Shown piece after piece: positions 1 to 6,834 of a DNA stretch of 13,994 nucleotides. The notes beneath the pieces were generated by a model. That model had not been told where the DNA came from, searched no databases, and was given only the letters and a program-made list of their open reading frames with translations. The stretch spans positions 1 to 13,994 of the forward strand of contig CAZMXI010000133.1 of the NCBI GenBank assembly GCA_964570205.1, in the 5' to 3' direction. The first letter of the stretch is position 1. Each line of letters begins with the position of its first letter. The translations under genes and the position numbers were made by a program. Source of the DNA: CAZMXI01 sp964570205 (GTDB lineage Bacteria > Planctomycetota > Phycisphaerae > Tepidisphaerales > Tepidisphaeraceae).

Positions 1-45
1 ACGCCCTGTCCCGCCGCCGAAGACATTGACAACACCAGCAGCTAG
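1..45 (+). CDS. Possible C-terminal tail of an upstream gene (partial)
   Basis: The first reading frame is open from the window edge to a TAG at 43-45 and would encode a short polar tail ending in DIDNTSS. The next gene starts 59 bases later in the same direction, a normal intergenic spacing. Fourteen codons are too few to identify a product or to exclude chance, so this is only a candidate gene end. Confidence 0.2.
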   Translation, partial: TPCPAAEDIDNTSS

Positions 46-94
46 GGTGAAATTGGGTCAACCAATCCCTCCGCCCGTGACCGCGTTTGAAATT

Positions 95-98
95 GGAG
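95..98 (+). promoter_or_regulatory. Ribosome binding site of the Amt-like gene
   Basis: GGAG lies six bases before the ATG at 105. It decides that start over the in-frame TTG at 87, which has no such site. Confidence 0.6.
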
Positions 99-104
99 TC
101 TGGT

Positions 105-1280
105 ATGTCCGCCGAGCTTTGGGCTGTCGTTGGCGCATGGGGCATTCTCTTCGTGCGGGTGGGATTGGCATTCCAGCAGGCAGGCACCATGCGCGCCAAG
201 AACGCTTCCAGCGCACTGGTGCGATGCATAGTCGAACTGGCTGTCGCCACCCTCGCATTCTGGGCGATAGGCATGGCCATCGCCTCTCCCCGGCAGATGG
301 TCCAATGGAAGCTCTTCCTTAATCCGCCGGTAACCGGTTTCACTCTCCGACTTCTTGTGGGTGCCCTGCTATGCACTGGCATCGCCGTCGGGGCTTTGGC
401 CGAGCGAGCCCGGTTCGGCCTGACGATCTGGGTCTCGGCCGTTCTGGCCGCGCTGCTGTATCCGATGGCCGTCCGCGCGGCCGGATGGCTCATGGTTCAT
501 GATGCCGCGGGCGCCTCGTTCATCCACGTAGCGGCCGGCGCCGTCGCTCTCATGGGCGCCCTGTTCGTCGGACCGAGAACGGGCAAATACAACCGCGACG
601 GTTCCGCAAACGCCATTCCCGGGCACAGCCTTCCTATGACTTCCGTCGGAATCTTGATTCTGCTCGGGGCCTGGCCCGTTTACGTCGCTGGATTCGCCGA
701 CTCACAGGTCGCTGCGCTTACCGCGATCAACGTCCTGCTGTCGGGCGCGGCTGGCGCTGTGGCCGGCATGGCGTTTTCCCAGTTCCGGTACGGCAAGCCG
801 GATGTCCATCTGATCTATGCCGGTTTGATCGGCGGGTTGGTGGCCATCTCCGCCAGCGCCGATGTCGCGCCGGGCTGGGCGGCGGTCCTGATTGGCGCCA
901 TAGCGGGTCTCATCGTCCCGCTGGCCACCCTGGCGATGGACCTCCTCTGGCATGTGGATGATCCCACCAACGCCGTCGCCTCGCACGGGGTCGCGGGAGC
1001 CTGGGGCATCGTGGCGGGCATCCCGATCTTCACGGCCACAGGCAGCGGCGGTGACATCGCCTGGAAGGCTATCGCCATGCAACTGGCCGGTTTGGCGCTG
1101 ATCGCCGCAATCGCCGCAATCGGATCGGCCACTCTCTTTGCCACATTAAGGGCCATGCGGCCGCTGCGCGTGAAGGAAGCGGATGAGTACGACGGGCTGG
1201 ACCTGGCCGAGCATGACGTCGGCGCCTACCCCGACTTCCAGCAGAACACGATCAAGAGCTATCATCTGCGGGAAGCCTGA
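105..1280 (+). CDS. Divergent ammonium transporter, Amt/MEP/Rh family
   Basis: A polytopic inner-membrane protein of 391 residues that should conduct ammonium/ammonia. Family marks in order: an N-terminal helix with FQQAG and MRAKN (about 24-33), ALAER (97-101), the D-x-x-G segment with Asp133, the first pore histidine His141 (FIHVAAG), the second pore histidine His294 (SHGVAGAWG), and a C-terminal tail with GLDLAEH (364-370), as in bacterial Amt proteins. It is somewhat shorter than typical 400-450-residue Amt proteins, mainly between helices 2 and 3. By remembered alignment to E. coli AmtB, the Phe107 gate position is Gly86, Phe215 is Tyr193 and Ser219 is Phe197, so substrate handling may differ. 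The ATG at 105 is preferred over an in-frame TTG at 87 because GGAG at 95-98 is well spaced. The gene is convergent with the DUF190 gene, with 6 bases between stops. Family assignment is firm; true ammonium transport is inferred. Confidence 0.88.
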   Translation: MSAELWAVVGAWGILFVRVGLAFQQAGTMRAKNASSALVRCIVELAVATLAFWAIGMAIASPRQMVQWKLFLNPPVTGFTLRLLVGALLCTGIAVGALAERARFGLTIWVSAVLAALLYPMAVRAAGWLMVHDAAGASFIHVAAGAVALMGALFVGPRTGKYNRDGSANAIPGHSLPMTSVGILILLGAWPVYVAGFADSQVAALTAINVLLSGAAGAVAGMAFSQFRYGKPDVHLIYAGLIGGLVAISASADVAPGWAAVLIGAIAGLIVPLATLAMDLLWHVDDPTNAVASHGVAGAWGIVAGIPIFTATGSGGDIAWKAIAMQLAGLALIAAIAAIGSATLFATLRAMRPLRVKEADEYDGLDLAEHDVGAYPDFQQNTIKSYHLREA

Positions 1281-1286
1281 TGGGGA

Positions 1287-2021
1287 CTATTTGGCTTGAG
1301 CATATGACAATACCCGCACCTGCTCCGTGGTGATCAGGGCCTGCGGAGCGCACGTCTGAAGGTCAACCAGGGCCGATGCGACCTTCTCGGCCGTATCAAT
1401 GATCTCGATGACCAGCGGCAGGTCCGTCGAGATGTCCAGCAGTTGGGCGGTGTGAATCGTCCCGCGCCGGCCGAAACCCGCCTGGCCTCGGAAGACGGTG
1501 GCGCCCGCCAGCCCGTGATCCCGCGCGATGCCCAGTACCGCCTCATACAGTGGCCGGCGCTCGAATCGGTCCGACTCACTGATGAACATGCGAACCAGTA
1601 CACCATCATCATGGGTGGTCATGTTCGGCCTCGATTGAACGGCGGGAAGGGTGGAAAACGCCTTGATCACGGTACCTTCGGCCCCCGTCGCAACTCCCCC
1701 CTGCCGCACAACAGCAGCCCGCTCAAGAGTGACAATGCCATCGAGAATCAATTCACTCAACGGCCCGTCAACAAAGTGGGCGATGCGCTCGGGACTGTCC
1801 ACGATCTCGACCACCAGAGGCAGATGGGTCACCATCGCCCATGGCCGAGGCCGAAGATCATGTCCTGGCGAAAACCCGGCAATGCCCCGAATCACCGTAG
1901 CGCCCGCCATCCGCTCCTGGAGCGCGCGACGCACCAGGCGGTCCGGGGCGGGCGTATGCGGAGACCGGTCTCCGGCGTCAAGATGGATGCGGAGCAGGAC
2001 CTGTTCGCCAACCATGCTCAT
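1287..2021 (-). CDS. Tandem DUF190 (PII-like) protein
   Basis: A soluble 244-residue protein made of two DUF190 domains. The second (about 141-240) is a classic copy: SESDRFERRPLYE, LAGATVFRG, AGFG, IHTAQLL, DLPLVIEIID, and a final beta strand EQVRVLSY. The first (about 7-107) is more diverged but keeps AGATVIRGIAGF, LPLVVEIVD and IVTLERAAVV. A linker of about 30 residues joins them. Most family members are single domains of about 100-130 residues with a PII-like ferredoxin fold, and they often sit next to crcB. Here it is the last gene of the Trm112-crcB-DUF190 operon, 18 bases after the crcB stop. A ligand or regulatory role is likely but unproven. The ATG at 2021 is taken; an ATG two codons later is equally possible. 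Confidence 0.85.
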   Translation of the reverse strand: MSMVGEQVLLRIHLDAGDRSPHTPAPDRLVRRALQERMAGATVIRGIAGFSPGHDLRPRPWAMVTHLPLVVEIVDSPERIAHFVDGPLSELILDGIVTLERAAVVRQGGVATGAEGTVIKAFSTLPAVQSRPNMTTHDDGVLVRMFISESDRFERRPLYEAVLGIARDHGLAGATVFRGQAGFGRRGTIHTAQLLDISTDLPLVIEIIDTAEKVASALVDLQTCAPQALITTEQVRVLSYAQAK

Positions 2022-2039
2022 CCCGTTGCCACCGAAGCA

Positions 2040-2429
2040 TCAGAACCGTCGAGCAAACACGATGCCCACGTACACCGCCAGCATCCCCAGGGCAAGGCTG
2101 CCGAAGAGATTCAACAGGGCTTTGATCTGCGAACCCTCTTCATAAAGAGCCGCCGATTCGTACATCAGCGACGAGAACGTGGTGTACGCGCCCACAAACC
2201 CTACAGCCACCGCCAGACGGACGCTGTCGGAGATGGCGCGATCGCCCACCACCGTCACAAACCACCCCAGAAACAGGCTGCCGGTGATATTGACCACCAG
2301 AGTCCCGGAGGGAAACGCTGTCCCAAATGCGCGCTGGCACCCCATGCCGACCAGGAACCGGCACGTAGCGCCCAGGAAACCCGCCGCGCCGACGACCAGA
2401 CATTGCAGGAGGAGCTTCGGCATGGTCAT
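2040..2429 (-). CDS. crcB: CrcB/Fluc fluoride ion channel
   Basis: A 129-residue inner-membrane protein with four predicted helices, the normal size for Fluc/CrcB, which dimerises in dual topology and lets toxic fluoride leave the cell. Diagnostic motifs are present: GFLGATCRF near residues 17-25, SGTLVVNITGS (41-51) with the conserved Asn47, and GFVGAYTTFSS (77-87) with the Thr-Thr-Phe-Ser track that lines the fluoride path. It starts inside the stop of the Trm112-like gene (ATGA overlap), so translation is probably coupled, and the DUF190 gene follows. No Shine-Dalgarno site is evident, consistent with coupling. A fluoride riboswitch was looked for upstream of the operon and not seen. Confidence 0.92.
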   Translation of the reverse strand: MTMPKLLLQCLVVGAAGFLGATCRFLVGMGCQRAFGTAFPSGTLVVNITGSLFLGWFVTVVGDRAISDSVRLAVAVGFVGAYTTFSSLMYESAALYEEGSQIKALLNLFGSLALGMLAVYVGIVFARRF

Positions 2430-2650
2430 CGGGACGACGGCGTTGGATATCGCAACTTGAAATCCTCCAGCGTCTTGAAAGGCGGTGGAAGCTGGGCTTC
2501 TTCGGCCAGCAGCACGGGAATGCCGTCTCGCACGGGATATCGCAGCCCTCCAAGTTCCGCCACCAGGAAATCCCCTTCAACGTGCAGGGGGCTGCGGGTC
2601 ACAGGACAGCGAAGCATCGCAAGCAGTTCCGGATCGATGTTCTGAGTCAT
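2426..2650 (-). CDS. Trm112/YcaR-like small protein
   Basis: A 74-residue protein of the Trm112/YcaR family (UPF0434-like), small zinc-ribbon-type proteins that act as methyltransferase partners in eukaryotes and archaea and are of less clear role in bacteria. It has the N-terminal LLAMLRCPVTRSPL (about 9-22), a middle LRYPVRDGIPVLL (36-48) matching the family signature, and the following acidic EEA. The usual CPxC knuckle is reduced to one cysteine (Cys15), as in many bacterial members, so metal binding is doubtful. It is first in the operon with crcB and overlaps it by four bases. It is divergent from miaB across about 170 bases. Confidence 0.85.
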   Translation of the reverse strand: MTQNIDPELLAMLRCPVTRSPLHVEGDFLVAELGGLRYPVRDGIPVLLAEEAQLPPPFKTLEDFKLRYPTPSSR

Positions 2651-2806
2651 GGTGCTCGCCGCGCCGGGCGCGGCTCAGTCGGTTCCTACGGGTGGCATGG
2701 CAACCTGCCTCTGCCGTCCTGCGACAGTTTACCCTCGTGGCCCCCGCTCGTCATGTCTCTTCCGCAGGATTGTGCCGCGCCACGAACACCCGTCGCCCCG
2801 GTTGGA

Positions 2807-2812
2807 TACAAT
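2807..2812 (+). promoter_or_regulatory. Possible -10 element of miaB
   Basis: TACAAT lies nine bases before the miaB ATG at 2822. The candidate -35 is poor (only ACA matches at 18-base spacing). If used, transcription would begin almost at the ATG, which fits the lack of a Shine-Dalgarno site there. Weak evidence. Confidence 0.25.
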
Positions 2813-2821
2813 AAGCCACCT

Positions 2822-4348
2822 ATGCGTCCCAAGGTGTACCTGGAAACGTTTGGCTGCCAGATGAACGTGCTCGACAGCGAATTGGTCCTCAGCCAGCTTC
2901 GCGCGCGAGGCTACGAACGGGCGAATGAACCCGGCGACGCCGATGTGGTGCTCTACAACACCTGCTCGGTGCGCGAACACGCCGAGCAGAAGGTCTGGTC
3001 GCGCCTTGGGGAGCTTCGACCGGTGAAGAAACGTCGCCCGGAGCTCGTCATTGGCGTCATCGGATGCATGGCGGAGCGAGAGGGAACGGCGATGTTTCGC
3101 AAATACCCCCACGTGGACATTCTCTGCGGACCGGCCGAGCTGGACAAACTGCCCGCCATGGTCCACAACGCCGTCGTCACCCGGCGAGGATTGGAGAGCG
3201 CCCCCCTGCCGCCTCGCGGTAACGGCTACGACTTCACCGATGGCCACGGGAACAGGCACCAGGTGGCCCTCATGGGGTCGAATGTCCGGCGTTCCAGCAC
3301 CCTCGCGGCGGCCGAAGATACGCTGGAACTGCTCGACCTGTCGCGCAGCGCGTCGCCGGGCGACCCGGCATCGCAGGCCTACGTCCGTATCACGCGGGGC
3401 TGCAACAAGTTCTGCTCGTATTGCGTGGTGCCCTATACGCGCGGGCCTGAGGTTCATCGGCCGCCAGCCAACATCATCGACGAGGTGATCAAGCTCGTGG
3501 ACGGTGGGGCCCTGGAGGTGACGCTGCTGGGCCAGACCGTCAACCATTACGCTTACAGGCACGGTGATGGCCGGGTGACGACTTTCGCGGATCTGCTCTA
3601 TCAGATCCACGAAGCGACACCGGGCCTCCCGAGGCTCAGATTCGTGACGAGCTTCCCCCGCGACTTCACGGATGACGCCCTCGAGGCGATGCGTGATTGC
3701 CCGCGAATCTGCCGCTATCTTCACGTGCCCGCGCAGCACGGGGCCGACCGCCTCCTCAAGATGATGAACCGCGGCTACACGTCAAGGCAATACCTTGACT
3801 TGGTCGACCGGGCGCGGGACATGATGCCGGACATCTCCCTGGCCAGCGACTTCATTGTCGGGTTCCCCACCGAGAACGAGCAGGAACACCAGCAATCCGT
3901 TGATCTGCTGCGGCACTGCCGCTTCAAGGGCTGCTTTGTCTTCAAGTACTCGCCTCGGCCGGGCACCATCGCCAACGACCGCTTCGCCGATGACATTCCC
4001 GACGAGGTGAAACGCCGGCGCAACAACGAGATGCTTGCGATTCAGCAGCAGATCATGGCCGACAACAACCGGCGGATGATCGGGCAGCAGGTGCAGGTCA
4101 TCGTCGAGGGCCAGACCAAGCTGGCGAGCCGCCGGGCCCGCGCCGTCAGGGATGTGGTCCAGGTTACGCTTGAAGGCCGCGTGACCGCGGCGCCGGCCCC
4201 GACGCACGCAGTGCAGCTTGTCGGACGCACGCGAGGCGACCAGATCGTCTGTTTCGACGGCGACGCAACTTTGCGGGGCCGGATAGTGGACGTGGAGATC
4301 ATCGATGCACACAATATGACCTTGTTCGGGAGAGTGGTGGGTCTCTGA
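2822..4348 (+). CDS. miaB: tRNA-2-methylthio-N6-dimethylallyladenosine synthase MiaB
   Basis: A cytosolic radical-SAM methylthiotransferase that adds the 2-methylthio group to i6A37 of tRNAs. Domains over 508 residues: N-terminal MTTase domain (about 1-120) with ETFGCQMN and cysteines 12, 48 and 82 for the auxiliary cluster; radical-SAM domain from about 185 with C194-x3-C198-x2-C201 in GCNKFCSYCVVPYTRG; C-terminal TRAM domain (about 420-505) ending in NMTLFGRVVG. CVVPYTRG and NTCSVREHAEQK favour MiaB over RimO or MtaB. The linker between the first two domains (about 122-185) is some 40 residues longer than in E. coli and contains low-complexity charged sequence. The reading frame is open 80 codons upstream, but homology begins at the ATG at 2822 (MRPKVYLETFGCQ), so that start is chosen. 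The next gene follows after 17 bases. Confidence 0.93.
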   Translation: MRPKVYLETFGCQMNVLDSELVLSQLRARGYERANEPGDADVVLYNTCSVREHAEQKVWSRLGELRPVKKRRPELVIGVIGCMAEREGTAMFRKYPHVDILCGPAELDKLPAMVHNAVVTRRGLESAPLPPRGNGYDFTDGHGNRHQVALMGSNVRRSSTLAAAEDTLELLDLSRSASPGDPASQAYVRITRGCNKFCSYCVVPYTRGPEVHRPPANIIDEVIKLVDGGALEVTLLGQTVNHYAYRHGDGRVTTFADLLYQIHEATPGLPRLRFVTSFPRDFTDDALEAMRDCPRICRYLHVPAQHGADRLLKMMNRGYTSRQYLDLVDRARDMMPDISLASDFIVGFPTENEQEHQQSVDLLRHCRFKGCFVFKYSPRPGTIANDRFADDIPDEVKRRRNNEMLAIQQQIMADNNRRMIGQQVQVIVEGQTKLASRRARAVRDVVQVTLEGRVTAAPAPTHAVQLVGRTRGDQIVCFDGDATLRGRIVDVEIIDAHNMTLFGRVVGL

Positions 4349-4365
4349 AGCGAGCGAGGGCAAGC

Positions 4366-5022
4366 ATGGGCGCTGACGAGAAGCCGTGGAGCGAGGCGCA
4401 GTGGGAAGCGTTCATTAAGCGGGCGGACAGCCGAGCCGCCCGGTTCCATGAGCTGCTGGAAACCAAGTTCGCAAACCCCGATTCCGATCTGAACATCTCG
4501 CGGGAAATGGGCTGGGACCATGACGAACCCGACAGGGCCGCCACACAGCCCGCCGACGACCTCGCCGCCAACGAAGCCGACCATGGAACGCATTGGCGCG
4601 CCGACGAGGAAGATGTCTCCGATGATGATCTCGACGATGAACCGGTCGGCTCCATCGAGGCGTACGCCCTCTCGATGCATGCGGCCGAGAAGATCCACCA
4701 GGCGCTTCGCCCGCTGCTGGGCGGCGATGCCGAAGATGCGGAGGAGGAAATCCAGGAGGCCTTCGTGCAGGGGCACATTGCCTGTGCCAAGATCGCCGGT
4801 GGGCACGGCATAGGCTACGACGATCGGGCCATCTGCGGGAATATCGTCTACAATCGCCTCGCGCTGAACGCCAATGAACGCTGCCAGGAAGCTCTGCAGG
4901 CGCTGGTTGACAAGGGGATCATCGCCAAGGCCCTGCTCGAATCCCTCATGCCTGATCTGCTTGAGGCCAGACGGTCCATTCAGCACCGCATTGCCGAGCT
5001 GCGATCGCGCGTTTGGTGGTGA
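4366..5022 (+). CDS. Hypothetical acidic helical protein
   Basis: I do not recognise this 218-residue protein. It has no signal peptide or membrane segment. Residues 1-50 look helical (WEAFIKRADSRAARFHELL), 50-95 are a very acidic, disordered-looking stretch rich in Asp and Glu, and 97-218 are again helical with alternating Ala, Leu and charged residues, ending in two tryptophans. The ATG at 4366 follows GAGG at a workable distance, 17 bases after miaB and on the same strand, so it is probably co-transcribed with miaB. Its stop abuts the stop of the convergent permease gene. The co-directional position and codon use support a real gene; function unknown. Confidence 0.7.
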   Translation: MGADEKPWSEAQWEAFIKRADSRAARFHELLETKFANPDSDLNISREMGWDHDEPDRAATQPADDLAANEADHGTHWRADEEDVSDDDLDDEPVGSIEAYALSMHAAEKIHQALRPLLGGDAEDAEEEIQEAFVQGHIACAKIAGGHGIGYDDRAICGNIVYNRLALNANERCQEALQALVDKGIIAKALLESLMPDLLEARRSIQHRIAELRSRVWW

Positions 5023-5931
5023 TCACCCCTTCACCGCGCCGCTGGTAAGTCCGGCGACGAAATCCCTCTGCAACGCGAAGAACAGCGCAATGACCGGCGC
5101 CAGGCTCAGAAGGGTGCCCGCCATGAGCACGCCGTATTCTTGCCGGTATTCCGCAAGCTGCATCATGTTGGCCATGCCCATCGGCAGGGTGTACCGCATC
5201 TCATCCTGAAGGATGATCTGAGGCCATAGAAAGCTGTTCCAAGTCCCCAGAAACGCCATGAGCGTAAATGCCCCTGTCATCGGCCGGACGATGGGCAATG
5301 CCACCTCCCACCAGAGCCGGAGTTCGCTGCACCCGTCTACCCGACCCGCCTGAATCAGTTCATCCGGCACGCCCAGCATCGCCTGGCGGAACAGGAACAT
5401 CCCGAAAACGCTGACCGCCCCCGGAACAACGATCGCTCGATACGTGTCGATCCAGCCGAACCGGTACATCAACTCGTATCCGGCGGGCAGCAGCGCCGGC
5501 GCTGGCAGCAATAGGGTGCCCAGCATCAGCAGCATGAGCGCCCCCCTGCCGCGGAACCGGTACTTGGCCAATGCGAACCCCCCCAGACTGCTGAGAGTCA
5601 CCACGAGCACCGTCTGCAACGACGCCATGAACAGGGCATTGAGCATCCAGACCGCAAAGGGCTGCCGGGCGAGAAGCATCCTGAAATTCCCCAGCGTCAG
5701 CCGATCCAGTCCGTCCCACGGAAGGAACGTGTATCGAAACAGATCCTGCCCGTTCTTCAGCGCAGCGCACACCAGCCAGATGAAGGGCGAGAGGACAACC
5801 AGCGCCAAAGCAATGAGCGCGGCATGCACGAGGATGCTGCACACAACCCCGCCAGCGCCGACGGACCGATCCCTCCGGGAGATTCCCGGCGTCCCCTGTG
5901 CATGGGCAGGCAGTCCACCGTCACGCCGCAT
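5023..5931 (-). CDS. Carbohydrate ABC transporter permease, MalG-like (CUT1)
   Basis: An inner-membrane permease of 302 residues with about six helices after a polar N-terminal extension of some 28 residues. First helix is around 33-57. The cytoplasmic EAA loop is at about 190-216: QAGRVDGCSELRLWWEVALP, a relaxed form of EAA-x3-G, followed by LGTWNSFLWP, typical of MalG-type partners. The extreme C-terminus TSGAVKG is also characteristic. It lies 3 bases after the MalF-like gene and is last in the operon. The N-terminal start is less certain because homology begins near residue 30. No ATPase gene is adjacent, so it must use one encoded elsewhere. Substrate cannot be read from the sequence. 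Confidence 0.88.
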   Translation of the reverse strand: MRRDGGLPAHAQGTPGISRRDRSVGAGGVVCSILVHAALIALALVVLSPFIWLVCAALKNGQDLFRYTFLPWDGLDRLTLGNFRMLLARQPFAVWMLNALFMASLQTVLVVTLSSLGGFALAKYRFRGRGALMLLMLGTLLLPAPALLPAGYELMYRFGWIDTYRAIVVPGAVSVFGMFLFRQAMLGVPDELIQAGRVDGCSELRLWWEVALPIVRPMTGAFTLMAFLGTWNSFLWPQIILQDEMRYTLPMGMANMMQLAEYRQEYGVLMAGTLLSLAPVIALFFALQRDFVAGLTSGAVKG

Positions 5932-5934
5932 CGG

Positions 5935-6834
5935 TTAAGTCTCCTTGGTCGCCCGCATCATCCTGATCTGCACCAGCGAGACCGCCAGAACAAGTGCCAC
6001 CAGCACCCAGCCGACGGCTGCGGCGTACCCCAGGTTCCCGGCCTCGAAGCCATTGAGATAAAGGTACATCACAATGGTGATTCCGCGGCTTCCCGGCCCC
6101 GCGCTGCCTTGGAAAAGCACATACGGCAGTTCAAAAAGTTGAAAGCCCGAGATCGTGCCCGCCAGCACCATGAAGATCACCACCGGCTTGATGCCTGGAA
6201 GCGTCACATGCCAGAACCTCGCCCATCTGCCCGCGCCGTCCACGTCGGCCGCCTCGTACAATTCGCTATCCACCGCCTGAAGCGCCGCCAGGAAATAGAC
6301 CATGCCCCAACCGACCGATACCCAAAGCGCTGCCAGGAGCATCGCCGGCATCACCAGGTTCGGCTCGCCCAGCCAGTCAATCTCGACGGGACGGCCCAGC
6401 AGGAAGCCGAGTGCGCGATTCAACAACCCGGAGCGGGGGCTGAGCACCAGTGCGAAGATCACCGCAAGGAAGACGCTGCCGACCATGTGCGTCGAGAAGA
6501 ACGCGAAACGGAATATGCCGCGGAGTTTCACATCCCTTCGGTTCATCAGCAATGCCAACCCGAGAGAGGCCGGTATCTGAATCAGCAACGACAGAACCGT
6601 ATACGCCAGAGTGTTTAGCGCTGCGCCCCAGAACCACATGTCCGTCAGGAGGAATCGGTAGTTTGACAAGCCGACGAAGATGTCGCGTCGCGGGCCGGCC
6701 GACCTGTAGAAACTCATCGCGATGCTGCGGCAGATCGGATAAACCAGGAAAACGCCGAACAGCACCACGAACGGCAGCACGAACAGGTACGGTGCCGCCC
6801 TCGACTGCAAAGTCCAGAGTCGATCGCGCTTCAT
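5935..6834 (-). CDS. Sugar ABC transporter permease, MalF-like (CUT1)
   Basis: An inner-membrane permease of 299 residues. The first helix is at 15-35 (PYLFVLPFVVLFGVFLVYP, the usual N-terminal helix of MalF/UgpA-type permeases), with about five more helices. The EAA loop is intact at about 192-216: YEAADVDGAGRWARFWHVTLP. It pairs with the downstream MalG-like permease and the upstream binding protein. The ATG at 6834 is chosen over an open extension to 6900 because it overlaps the binding-protein stop as TAATG, has GGGAAG five bases upstream, and puts the start just before the first helix. Translation is probably coupled to the preceding gene. Confidence 0.9.
   Translation of the reverse strand: MKRDRLWTLQSRAAPYLFVLPFVVLFGVFLVYPICRSIAMSFYRSAGPRRDIFVGLSNYRFLLTDMWFWGAALNTLAYTVLSLLIQIPASLGLALLMNRRDVKLRGIFRFAFFSTHMVGSVFLAVIFALVLSPRSGLLNRALGFLLGRPVEIDWLGEPNLVMPAMLLAALWVSVGWGMVYFLAALQAVDSELYEAADVDGAGRWARFWHVTLPGIKPVVIFMVLAGTISGFQLFELPYVLFQGSAGPGSRGITIVMYLYLNGFEAGNLGYAAAVGWVLVALVLAVSLVQIRMMRATKET

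Noticed and set aside
1443..2645. A 400-codon plus-strand open frame across the DUF190/crcB region
   Set aside because: It is antisense to three genes with clear family motifs, and its product is low-complexity and rich in His, Arg and Pro, as expected for a shadow frame in GC-rich DNA.
2582..2821. N-terminal extension of MiaB by 80 residues
   Set aside because: The extra sequence overlaps the divergent Trm112-like gene and has no domain character; MiaB homology starts at the ATG at 2822.
2651..2821. Fluoride riboswitch ahead of the crcB operon
   Set aside because: I looked for the conserved crcB-motif pieces on the minus strand and did not find them. A CCTAC occurs on the plus strand only, without the partner elements.
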